Positions 41,540 through 50,624 of a stretch of 64,000 bases of DNA are shown in pieces. Below the pieces are notes generated by a model, which was given only the letters and a program-made list of their open reading frames with translations, did not search any database and was not told the DNA's origin. The position numbers were made by a program, and so were the translations under genes. Positions within the stretch are counted from its first letter, which is position 1. Each line of letters opens with the position of its first letter. The DNA is from Nannochloropsis oceanica (Eukaryota; Sar; Eustigmatophyceae; Eustigmatales; Monodopsidaceae): contig CP038128.1 of assembly GCA_004519485.1 (NCBI GenBank), positions 327,001 to 391,000 on the forward strand. The letters are read 5' to 3'.

Positions 41540-42932
41540 TTACAGTTCCTGGTTCCCGTCCACACACGCTTCTGGTAGCTTTTCTTTCTGGCTATTCCCT
41601 CTTTTTCCTCCATCGCTGCTGCCCTCCCCTCCTATAGCGACCGCAGCAGGACCAGGACCAGGACCAGGAGCAGCAGCAGCAGCAGCAGCAGCGGATGTCA
41701 AAAAGGCTTTTAAATCATGCGTGCCCGTTACTTTTTCCAGCCATACCTGCACAATTTCACACAACGCCTTTTCTTTCCCAAAGAAGAAGTGATCCACCCC
41801 CTCCATCGCCACCACTTCTGTAGGTGAAGGCAGCAACTTGACCTTCCTCATGAACGTCCCCATCCCAGTGAATTGGTCCTGACTCCCCATTACAAAAAGC
41901 TTCGGTTTCTCGCCCTTCGCCGCTAATGTAAAATAGCTCCGCTGTCGAAACAGCGTCAATGCAAATGCCACGCTAAAAGGATAAGCAATCGCCGCATATG
42001 CATGCACCTGGGACATCTCTCCCCCCAACGCCGAGCCGACCACACTCCCGTAGCTGTATCCAATAATCAATAATTTCTGCGGGGGACTCTCAAGACGGGT
42101 CAATGCATACTCACACACTGCTCGCATGTCCTCTTTCTCGCCTACCCCCGTCCAGGATGTCCGGCCTGTCGAAGGGGCCACGCCACGAAAGTTAAAACGG
42201 AGCGTTGTGAAGCCAAAGCGAGACAAGTGCTGGGTCATAGCCCATACCACGTTATTCATCATGTTCCCGCCCAGGGGGCCGTAGGGGTGCGATATAACGA
42301 CGGCAACGGGACTGAATTTATTACTGATTTTGCCGGCAATCTGCACGTCGTCGCTGGAAGAAATTAGGACTTCTTCCTCTTGAAGCGTTGCGGAGGGGCT
42401 TGGTAGTCGCATGGAGTTAGCCATGGGGGTGATTATAGTTGGCGAATCTTGATCGATGGTGGCAAGTACTAGCCCTGCACTGAAGCCACTGCTTTTGTGC
42501 CGCAAAGTAGGCCCGTGGACGTGCTGGTCTTGGTCGTGGGCGCGGGAGTGGAAGATACGAAAGAGGCCGGGGTTAAGAGCAGGAACGAAGCTGTGCCCTT
42601 GCCTCCCCACAGGCGGGCCGACCACCGCGAGGCAGTATGCCAGACGCTGAAGAGCCCACAATTTTCGCTTTATCTGTGCATATGGGGTTTAACGAGATTG
42701 TTTTTGGTTGAGTTCTCAACAGGAAGGACAGAGATGACAGGCTTACCCTGAGAAGCCTCGCCAAGACTCGTTCCGTTTGAAATGGAAGAGGAAGAAGAGG
42801 GCGAAGGAGGGGCAGAACGTCTTGCTTTCTCCAACAACACCGCCACGGTCCGTCATACAGGGCAACCCAAATGGCATGGCTGTCATCTTGGGCCGCAAGC
42901 CTGGCCTTAAATTTCTTTCTTCTCACCAGCAT
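41540..42932 (-). CDS. Alpha/beta hydrolase (COG2945-like), possibly organellar
   Basis: A serine hydrolase of the bacterial-type family with HPxPxxGGxMxNxV at its start. The core reads VVISHPYGPLGGNMMNNVVW, FTTLRFNFRGVAPSTGRTSW, GVGEKEDMRAVCEYAL, the nucleophile elbow LLIIGYSYGSVVGSALG, the acid LFVMGSQDQFTG and the His in VAMEGVDHFFFG, so the Ser-Asp-His triad is complete. The C-terminus is poly-Ala then PGPGPGP and Gly/Ser. The long ORF has no ATG before MANSMRL; a 73 bp intron (CTCAGG|GTAAGC to TATGCACAG, 42746-42674, phase 0) joins it to a first exon 42932-42747 starting MLVRRKKFKARLAAQD. Joined length 439. The basic N-terminus suggests a mitochondrial or plastid presequence. If the intron is not used, translation would begin at MANSMRL. 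Starts 46 bases from the FKBP gene, head to head. Confidence 0.78.
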
Positions 42933-42978
42933 CGGCCCTTTCCTCGCCCCTACCCATCGCAGGCAGCACCAAAGCACC

Positions 42979-43847
42979 ATGTACCGCAAGGTCTTCTTCA
43001 TAACCATCGTCGCCCTTGTGGCCCTGACCGCGTCTGCCAAGCAAGGCGACGGCGTTGACCTGGACCCTGAGGAGAAAGTGGTAAGTGTTGTGTGGTGGTG
43101 GTTTTGCTGAAGCCGGTATTAAACAGGAGAAGTGCAGGGGTGAGCGTGCCTCACTCACAACTACTTATTGCTGATAATACTCTCCTCAAACCCACCTATC
43201 CCACATCTACAAACAACAAACAGCGCATAGGCGTCAAGTTTCGCCCTGAGAAGTGCGACGTTAAGTCCAAGAAAGGCGACAAACTGTCAATGCACTATAC
43301 GGGCACCCTCTACAAGGATGGGAGCAAGTTCGACTCGAGCCTGGACCGCAACCAGCCCTTTGAATTCACCTTGGGCCAAGGCCAGGTATGTATCATTGAC
43401 CGTCATTATTCCTTCAAGCATTTCTGATGGCGCTAAATCATGCTTTCTTATCAATCCCGATAGGTCATCAAGGGATGGGACAACGGCCTCATTAACATGT
43501 GCCCGGGCGAGAAGCGACGCCTGACTATCCCCGCCTCTCATGGCTACGGCGACCGAGGCGCGGTACGGATAGAGAGCGAAAGATTTAGCTCCTCTCCCGG
43601 CTTTCTTGTCATGTCTAGCTCCGTTTCTTTGAAATTTGCCCCCGCTCCTATCCCTTGACTTGCGCCTGTCATGGCCTTTCTGCAAATCTTAATTTCTTTT
43701 ACTCTCAGTCAAGCATGCCCACAATCATCTTCTTCATCATCGTTCACCTCACGATAACAGGGTGCCAAGATCCCGGGCGGTGCCACTCTGGTCTTTGACG
43801 TGGAGCTGCTGGGTATCACTAGCCCGGATAGCGGCAAGGAGTTCTAA
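42979..43847 (+). CDS. ER-type FKBP peptidyl-prolyl isomerase
   Basis: A single-domain FK506-binding rotamase entering the secretory pathway (FKBP2-like). Four exons: 42979-43080, 43224-43385, 43464-43562, 43761-43847, all introns phase 0 (AAAGTG|GTAAGT to AACAAACAG; CAG|GTATGT to CCGATAG; GCG|GTACGG to GATAACAG). The 149-residue product begins [20 protein letters not shown], a signal peptide, then [95 protein letters not shown]. Active-site residues Y, F, D, V-I, W and the terminal F are all present. It ends DSGKEF with no HDEL/KDEL-type retention signal, unlike most FKBP2. The only gene here with four exons besides the RCC1 gene. Confidence 0.93.
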
Positions 43848-44773
43848 AGTTCTTCGATACCGGAAAGGAAGAGCGAGACAGAGAGAATGGAAAGGGGCCA
43901 CAAAAGTTATTTTTGCGACGTACGTAAACAATGGAAAAGGGTTTCTTGCTTACCTTGTTGGCTGGTACTAGAAAATAAAGAAATTGGAGGGAGGATCGGA
44001 AAGAGCCATAGATAAGAGAGCGAGAGAGGCAGAGAGGGAAGGAGAGAGGCGGGATGGAGGTCACATCAACTGTCCTCCACCCGGCTATCACCCCTCTGTA
44101 GAGACAATAGGAGGCAACGGTACTCTGGAGAAGAAAGGGAAAAAGGAAAAGTATCGGAACAGCTGTGACTGAGTCCTCACCCACTGCTTAAGTCATTGCT
44201 TTTCGTGCTCTCTTGTTATGTCTTCCCCCCCCCGATGAGAGATATCGGGAATTGTAACAATTCCCCGAGTCTCACGCCTCGCCTTCAATCGTTACACATC
44301 ACCGTTTCCCTTCAATAGAGGGTCAATCTACGCCGTCCGTCCGCCCTTCCTTCACCAAAGTACAAGAAAGTAGATGCAGCTTATGGATTATTAGTGCTTT
44401 CCTTTATATAAGACTTGCTGCGTTAGCCGCTGTGACACAATACACGCAATTACCCACACAAATCCACGAACGCCTGTCCGTGTGCAGCCACACGTGTGTG
44501 GCAACTCAAGTACAGGCACTGTATGATGTTACCTTTCAATAGTACATATATTCCTGTCTGAATGGATCTACATTTCGTTGCATTTGTTGTCGTACCTTCC
44601 TGTAATGTACCCACGCACTCTATTCCTCACCATCTTTCATGAGCCCCGTGTTTTCCTCCATTCTAATTCTTCCCGAGAGACTTACACTCGTATAAGTGTC
44701 TTGTCATGCTACATGCGCTCCTCCCTTCCCCATCCATTATTCCCAGACTCCCTCTATTTTCCCTCCCTCCTCT
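43848..44773. other. Intergenic between convergent genes, with a hairpin
   Basis: About 930 bases between FKBP (+) and the desaturase (-). At 44247-44265 GGGAATTG-TAA-CAATTCCC forms an 8 bp stem with a 3-base loop, flanked by TC/GA that could extend it past one bulged C, next to a run of nine C. No gene supported. Confidence 0.5.
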
Positions 44774-45868
44774 TCATTGCAATTTTTCCTCCTCCTTCTT
44801 CGTCTCCACCGTCGCCACGTCCGCCCCTCCACGTGATCTCAAGAGCATCTCCGCCTGAAATTTCGGCCCGCCCAGCTTCCAGCAGTTGGGCATCACCCCG
44901 GTCACCTCGTAAACCCCCCTTTCCAAGACCCGGAAGAGCCCACTCTCATCCAAAAAGGAATTACACGTCCCAGTCAAAATACAATAGTTGCTCTCAAACG
45001 GATTCGAATGATGCTGGCCATGCTCTTTCCTGCTAATTATCAAGCCCATGTCCTGCAACATCACGGCCCATGCAGGGGGCTTGGTCAAGTGCGAGATCTT
45101 ATGAAATTCCTGGCTAAGCACCTGCAGATTGAAAAACAAGATCGCAAAAAGGGTCAAGAGGGGGTTGCTTGGATGCAGCAGGACCACAGCCATCATCGCC
45201 GGAATGGTTATCTTAGTAATCTTGTGCACGTTGTTGCAAAATTCCCGGTAAGTAATAGTCCAAGGCGCATCGTGATGTCCCTGGAAAGCCTCTATCACGG
45301 CCCCCAGTACAGGTGTCTTACCCGAGCCGTAGTTGTCCACCGACCAGTGAAAAACTCCGCTGAAGAAATCAGAAAAAACGAGTGAGAATGCCATTGTAGC
45401 CATCAACATCGCCAAGTCTGCGGGGGTAGCCCCGCCCTTGACCACATAGCTTGTAGCTACTTGCTGCAGAGCGACTAGGGTGACGATGTAGTGTGTTGCG
45501 ACGTGCATGCGGTGCACCCATGTGCTTTCCAACACGTCGCCTGCTGCCACGACCACTGGCGGGGGCGGCCCCTTGCGTTTAACGCGCGTTTCGATGGAGG
45601 CGGGGTCAATGGAGAAAGAGGCTGGCTCGAGGGTAAGGGGCAATAGATCGAGATCGGGGCTGGTGCTGCTGCTACCTTCTTGCATTTCAGGGGCCTGGAC
45701 CACCGATTGTAGAACCTCGACGTCTTGAGTCAGACGTACCGAGGCCAGAGGCCTTCGCAAATGGTGCTGAGATCTCGACATCGGTCTCGTGGGTAGCACA
45801 AAGCCTCGCACAGCGGCTGCAGACAATGCCAGCGTGGCGGCGGCGGCAGCGGCATTAGCTGTCTTCAT
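44774..45868 (-). CDS. FAD4/PEDS1-like (TMEM189, Kua) fatty-acyl desaturase, plastid
   Basis: The family includes plant FAD4, which puts the delta-3 trans double bond into palmitate of plastid phosphatidylglycerol, and animal plasmanylethanolamine desaturase. Plastid addressing (leader ending AVRGF-VLPTRPMSRS) favours the FAD4 role. 364 residues, no intron, ATG at 45868. After a Ser/Pro linker the membrane core has four or so helices. All eight-plus histidines of the di-iron site are seen: DFFSGVFHWSVDNYGSGKTP, AFQGHHDAPWTITYREFCNN, SQEFHKISHLTKPP, ISRKEHGQHHSNPFESNYCI. The ending GVMPNCWKLG is also a family mark. C-terminus VETKKEEEKLQ is not a known sorting signal. The 215 bases upstream hold a small same-strand ORF at 46083-46235. 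Confidence 0.9.
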   Translation of the reverse strand: MKTANAAAAAATLALSAAAVRGFVLPTRPMSRSQHHLRRPLASVRLTQDVEVLQSVVQAPEMQEGSSSTSPDLDLLPLTLEPASFSIDPASIETRVKRKGPPPPVVVAAGDVLESTWVHRMHVATHYIVTLVALQQVATSYVVKGGATPADLAMLMATMAFSLVFSDFFSGVFHWSVDNYGSGKTPVLGAVIEAFQGHHDAPWTITYREFCNNVHKITKITIPAMMAVVLLHPSNPLLTLFAILFFNLQVLSQEFHKISHLTKPPAWAVMLQDMGLIISRKEHGQHHSNPFESNYCILTGTCNSFLDESGLFRVLERGVYEVTGVMPNCWKLGGPKFQAEMLLRSRGGADVATVETKKEEEKLQ

Positions 45869-46082
45869 CGCTGGGTAGCTTCTCTAAGAACTGTGAGAAA
45901 GTGGACACGAGAGTAGAGCGTGCTGTCAGTCAGTGGAGAGCCAGAAAAAGGGCAGTAAAGGCAGTATTTCCAAAGCAACTGCACACGTAGTAGGCGATCC
46001 TCGTGGCGAAGCGACGACGTGCGTGGTTGGACCGTCCAAACACGTTTGAGGAGGCACGAGGCAGGAAGCGAAGAAGTTTTAA

Positions 46083-46235
46083 TTACATGTGGCTAACCAC
46101 GTACAAAGATTCTACGAAGTCCAGGAGTTTGCTTCGTTCCTCGTCAGGTGCAAATTGTTCCATCTCCGCATCGTAACCAAGCTCTTTTGCCAAGTCAGAA
46201 AAAGTTGGTGGCGTCGCGATAGCGACAGCTGCCAT
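46083..46235 (-). CDS. Small 50-residue ORF upstream of the desaturase
   Basis: ATG at 46235 opens MAAVAIATPPTFSDLAKELG and continues acidic and helical (EMEQFAPDEERSKLLDFVES) to a stop at 46083. Composition is protein-like and codon usage resembles neighbours. The frame is open, without ATG, to 46295. It may be a small gene, the last exon of one, or an upstream ORF in the leader of the desaturase mRNA, whose ATG lies 215 bases further on. Not recognised. Confidence 0.4.
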   Translation of the reverse strand: MAAVAIATPPTFSDLAKELGYDAEMEQFAPDEERSKLLDFVESLYVVSHM

Positions 46236-46665
46236 CTCATTCCGTGTGACTCCCAATCGCGATGCCCTCTCGCCGCCCTCTCGCGCTCTCGCCAACTACT
46301 TCATGCTGTGTGCCTTGAGAGCCCCTCTTTCCAACATCCTAAACGTTTGAATGGTTGGGAATCGACGCAACCCCAATGGATGGGTGGGTCGAAGAATCCA
46401 CGTGATCAATGCGAGGACTACCCTGTTTTCCCCTTTGTTTCTTTTTTTCAGTATGGGCCCCTAAACCGTGGCACTAGGGGCAAAGGGGCATCGAGAGACG
46501 CTTAGGCGACATTTTCTGTTTACCCTTTTTCACACTCCATGTTCCATCCCTTGCGACCTGCACATCATCCACAGGTCCTGTTGTACCTTTCCGCCCATCT
46601 GCTTGCTTTTGGTTTTCCCCTTTTGAACCCCCAAGAACACATAAGCAACAACATCAAGAGTCACC
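46236..46665. promoter_or_regulatory. Divergent promoter region before the fucosyltransferase-like gene
   Basis: 430 bases; pyrimidine-rich at 46500-46640 before the ATG at 46666. Nothing else named. Confidence 0.4.
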
Positions 46666-48408
46666 ATGACCGTAGGCTACTGCCACCATTATCTTCAGTG
46701 GAGGAGAACCCCTGGGCTCCAAGTTTTTGTATTGTCGTTCGTGACCACCATATTAATCCTTGGTGGCCACATTGCGTCAAAGGGCGGTGGTGTGGGAGCC
46801 ATACGCGCTCTGCCACATGCCATATCTGATGCCCGCATGGCGTTCCTCGAGGTAACCTTTGGGGGCAGCAGACCACTACCAAAAGCTGCCTCAGCAGAAC
46901 CACAACGATCAGATGCCAAACATACAGGGGAGAAGTTTGAGCCGGTTGCGATACTACCCAAAGCGGAGGAAAGGCCAGCAGCAGCATCAGCAGCACCAGT
47001 AGCACCAGCACCACTGCTCCTTCATGGAGACTTGTCCCCGTCCCAAAAAGAAATGCCGTCCAACCGAGAAACACGGTGCCTGATCCAAGACTGGGTTATA
47101 AAGCACAAACAATTGCAAGACGACATGCTTTCTGGGGAAAAGCCCAAACGCTTTTTGGTCGTGCGACCCGACTGTGGATATTGCGGGATGTGCAATATAT
47201 TGGATGCCATCACCGGGACATATTTATTGGCCGTCTTGACAGATCGTGCTTTGGTGATCGATTGGAGATATCCAGGCAAGCGTGGATGGCAGGAGGGCAC
47301 CAATTACTTGGATCCTCGGCTTGTGAATTGGAAGGCTCAAAGCGCCGTGGGTGCTGATACGTTTGATTGGTCCGGAAACAAAACCCTGTTGCTGCATGGG
47401 TGGAACGATGGGGCGACAATCAAAGATCTGCTGAAGATTCCTGAAGTATTTAGTGAGACGTTAGATGTTGAGGAGAATGAAGCCATCATTTTGGTGCATA
47501 TGGGACAGAGTCCCGCGACGAGCTTGAGAATTAACCCGGAGGCCAAGAAGCGGGCAGTTGCCAAGGGGCTCTTGGCTGAAGACACAGTGTGGGATGAACA
47601 TTGGGACCAGCAGTTCAAGGGATGTGCGTTGCGTGTATTGTTTCAACCTTCCAAAATATTGAAGGATTTTTATTGTCAAGTGCAGGGGGAGGGGTCGTCG
47701 GAAGGGATTGGGGTGCATGTGAGGACGGGCGATGACCGAACCTGGAATGAAAAGTATGCTTACCCAACCGACGAGCATTATCGATTCGCGCGCTGTGCAG
47801 AGGGGATGCGGCAAGCCATGTTGGAAGATGACTTTAAAGCAATGGTTGGGGCGGTTGCTTCTGAGGGTGGAAGAAGGGTAAATGTGGAACGGTGGCATGT
47901 GGCTTCGGATTACCAGCAGGTGGTCGATGATATCCGGGCGCGGTTTCCCGAGCAGGTTGCGTCAATGGATACGTTTGAAAGCGAGGAAATGAAACAAGCA
48001 GGGGCCATCCGCGTGCACTATTCCAATACCCCATACCAGCAATTTGCGCTCGGGCCGTTGATGGATCTGATCAAGTTGTCGAGTGGGCTGGCGGTGATTG
48101 GTACATGTCGAAGCACTTATAGTGCCGCTGCGGGCTCTTTTGGGATGCTGCCAAATGAGCTAACGCTGTTGAAACGCACCAATTTTGAGATGAGGTACTT
48201 TCACTCCACTGCGTGTCCGGAGATGCCGAAAGAGGATGAGGCGGAGGGGATGTGCCGCGAGCTCTTGGAGTCAAACAGGAAGTTAGTCGAAGAGGTGTTG
48301 AGGACACCGCCATTCATCACTTGTCCTTTATTTGGTGAAAGTGGTGACGCTGATGATGGCGGTGGTGGTGGTAAATATGATGATCTGAGGAGTAGGATAA
48401 ATAGATGA
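46666..48408 (+). CDS. Type II membrane glycosyltransferase, O-/alpha-1,6-fucosyltransferase (NodZ)-like
   Basis: Probably a Golgi enzyme transferring fucose or another sugar from a nucleotide donor. 580 residues, no intron. A short cytosolic end is followed by a signal anchor (LQVFVLSFVTTILILGGHIA, residues 18-37) and an Ala/Pro stem to about 140. The catalytic part begins FLVVRPDCGYCGMCNILDAI and has LTDRALVIDWRYPGKRGW, the donor-site IGVHVRTGDDRTWNE (family H-x-R-x-GD), HYRFARCAEGM, VERWHVASDYQQVVDDI and LGPLMDLIKLSSGLAVIGTC followed by RSTYSAAAGSFGML, the conserved late motif of O-FucT/NodZ/FUT8-type enzymes. The end is Gly/Asp-rich. Donor and acceptor cannot be fixed from motifs. Confidence 0.72.
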   Translation: MTVGYCHHYLQWRRTPGLQVFVLSFVTTILILGGHIASKGGGVGAIRALPHAISDARMAFLEVTFGGSRPLPKAASAEPQRSDAKHTGEKFEPVAILPKAEERPAAASAAPVAPAPLLLHGDLSPSQKEMPSNRETRCLIQDWVIKHKQLQDDMLSGEKPKRFLVVRPDCGYCGMCNILDAITGTYLLAVLTDRALVIDWRYPGKRGWQEGTNYLDPRLVNWKAQSAVGADTFDWSGNKTLLLHGWNDGATIKDLLKIPEVFSETLDVEENEAIILVHMGQSPATSLRINPEAKKRAVAKGLLAEDTVWDEHWDQQFKGCALRVLFQPSKILKDFYCQVQGEGSSEGIGVHVRTGDDRTWNEKYAYPTDEHYRFARCAEGMRQAMLEDDFKAMVGAVASEGGRRVNVERWHVASDYQQVVDDIRARFPEQVASMDTFESEEMKQAGAIRVHYSNTPYQQFALGPLMDLIKLSSGLAVIGTCRSTYSAAAGSFGMLPNELTLLKRTNFEMRYFHSTACPEMPKEDEAEGMCRELLESNRKLVEEVLRTPPFITCPLFGESGDADDGGGGGKYDDLRSRINR

Positions 48409-49118
48409 ATGGTGGGCCTGCTATTGACTGTGGCTATTGTTGCCATGCTTCATATGCGTCGGCGTCAAAATGATAGCATGGGTGGTTAGTAGCAGGGCAC
48501 AAGAGCTAAAAAGATAATGTTTATACTCTTTGTTTTGAATCTAAACAACCCGGTTGCTTCCGAAAAAGATTTTTTTCTTCTTCTTGTGTTTCTGGCCTCC
48601 CTCCACTCAAGGAGAGGCCACCAAGCGGCATGAGGTTTAGTCCCTCTTCTGATTCGTTTCCTTCGTCTTGTTGTTATTCTTATCGTGATTAAAACAATTA
48701 TTGTTGTTATTATAATTATTATTATGGAAAATTAGACACATCCCTATTACATATACACCGGACCTATTTCGAACAACGGAAATCGCGCGCGTCTTTTCTT
48801 CTCCTGTACACACATAGACCCGTGGCGTCATCCCTTCCACATTCTCATTTCTATGGTCAGTATGTGCCATCCTGCAAATAAGAAAGTTGCCGTCACGACT
48901 GCGCATTTTCGCACCTTTCTTTTACTCTTTACCTACAAATATTGGAACAGCGCGATGAATGAACAGCAAAAATAACGTACAATCCTTGACTACGAGCAGG
49001 CACGTCAATCTCTCACAATCATCCTCCCTAATCCCTTCATGTCTTGATTCCGGTCTCCAACCACACAAAAATTATATACACTATAACTATCAGCCTATCT
49101 GCAAAAGGATGCGCTACC
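48409..49118. other. Intergenic between convergent genes
   Basis: 710 bases, AT-rich, with an ATT/ATA-rich microsatellite-like stretch at 48665-48728. No gene supported. Confidence 0.55.
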
Positions 49119-49853
49119 CTAAGCCACAACTCCAGCAGCCACGGCCATCATTGCCCCTCCTGTATTCGCACTTTTCTCCCTTTCCTTTACTTTCATCAGA
49201 CAGAACTGCCCGATCCGAACCTTCCTCCTTATCGGGCCAAGCTTGTCATCTTCCACGTCGGCGTACCGCTCAACCCATCCCTCGACCCTATCGAGACCGT
49301 CGCAAAAGACTCCAGAGTAGTAATGCGTGTGTGGGATCTGATCGTTCGCGATGAGCTTCTTGTCTGGGGGAGGGTGTACAATCTTGAACTCCAAGCGACC
49401 CGTCGCATACATGTCCTTAAAACTCAGACGCCAATCCAGACCGCGCAAGGCGCTGTCAAGTGGTTGGTCTACCCGGCCTTTCGGCAGCAGGAGTACCTCG
49501 AACCGGCTGCCATCCCCATCGGCAATCCCCAGAGCCCCCGCATGCTTGACGGGTTTCTGTCCCCACAACGGCCGCACCAACCGCTTTTCGTCAAGCGTCC
49601 AGCGGCCAAAGAGCAGAGGCAAGGCTGTCTCGACTGCGGCATCGTGTCCCGCCGTCTGCATCGAACGCCGCATGAGGTCGATGGCCTCGTCACCGAGAGA
49701 TCTTCTTTTTGTTGAGCAAAATGACAACGATGACGTGTATGGCGGCGCAAAGGCTTGGATCGAGTTTGGAAAGAGGACAAGCACCCCCAGCAGTCTTAGC
49801 ACGCACAGCAGGAGGGTGGTATAGCTACAGCCTCGCGGCGGAGTCGCCTTCAT
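49119..49853 (-). CDS. Unknown plastid-addressed protein
   Basis: 244 residues from the ATG at 49853 (MKATPPRGCSYTTLLLCVLR). The leader is a strong signal peptide (residues 12-31) ending SIQAF-APPYTSS, the textbook heterokont ASAFAP step, so delivery to the plastid stroma is very likely. The mature protein (LGDEAIDLMRRSMQTAGHDA, ETALPLLFGRWTLDEKRLVR, GALGIADGDGSRFEVLLLPK, WRLSFKDMYATGRLEFKIVH, YSGVFCDGLDRVEGWVERYA) looks soluble, mixed alpha/beta, with a last weakly hydrophobic stretch AMMAVAAGVVA that could be a tail anchor. No family recognised. An in-frame ATG at 49916 would add 21 residues before the signal peptide and is less likely. Confidence 0.7.
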   Translation of the reverse strand: MKATPPRGCSYTTLLLCVLRLLGVLVLFPNSIQAFAPPYTSSLSFCSTKRRSLGDEAIDLMRRSMQTAGHDAAVETALPLLFGRWTLDEKRLVRPLWGQKPVKHAGALGIADGDGSRFEVLLLPKGRVDQPLDSALRGLDWRLSFKDMYATGRLEFKIVHPPPDKKLIANDQIPHTHYYSGVFCDGLDRVEGWVERYADVEDDKLGPIRRKVRIGQFCLMKVKEREKSANTGGAMMAVAAGVVA

Positions 49854-50624
49854 GGAGCTAACTTCTCCAGCTCGGGACCGGGCAAGCAGTGAGTAGCAGC
49901 AGCTCGAAGCGCCCAAGCCTGTCGTGGTGGGTAGGCGGCCGTCGGGAGAGATGAGCGTAAGTGACTGACTGTGCGTGTCGTTGGGGTGATGACGAGGAAA
50001 GCAAAAAATTTAGCGCGCGCTATTTCAGGGCCAGGTCAGAGCATTAAAGCAAGTCACCTTGTGCGCGCCGCTTGAGGCAGAATCATGCACAGAAAGTATA
50101 ATCTAAGGTACACGGCGCCTGAGTAGTTGGAGCCTGGCGCTTGCTGGGAACATGTAGAGGCATTTTGTTACTACCCGCCAGACGACTTGCATTCGATTTA
50201 AACACGTCGGGGAAGAGGGAGGAGGTTTACACGGTCACTTTCTGAAAAGATAGCTGAAACACCCATCATACGATATGGTCAATGTGAATAAAAGGTAAAA
50301 TATGAAATTTTCGGATCCCCAGAAATGTTTAAACTTTATCCCGCGCAGGTAAAAGCATGCAAGACAAAAATACATCTGCATATGGCCCGCATACCTCTAA
50401 TTACTACCGAGCAAGCATGTTTTCTTCTTTGTTAAAGTTTGTTATTTTATCCTTGAGGCAATGCAGCTACATGCTTACACATACTTACGACTGTTGTCTT
50501 ACCGGTACTCTGTTTATTTGTGTCCGTTTTGCTTTGTGTTTCGGACTCTTACCACCTTTCTCCCTCCTCCTTTGTACATGTGTGCCTCCGCACTTCCATG
50601 ATATCCCTCACAATTAAATTGGTA
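49854..50624. other. Intergenic region
   Basis: 770 bases upstream of the unknown plastid gene and downstream of the RCC1 gene (both minus). AT-rich from 50280. No gene supported. Confidence 0.5.
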
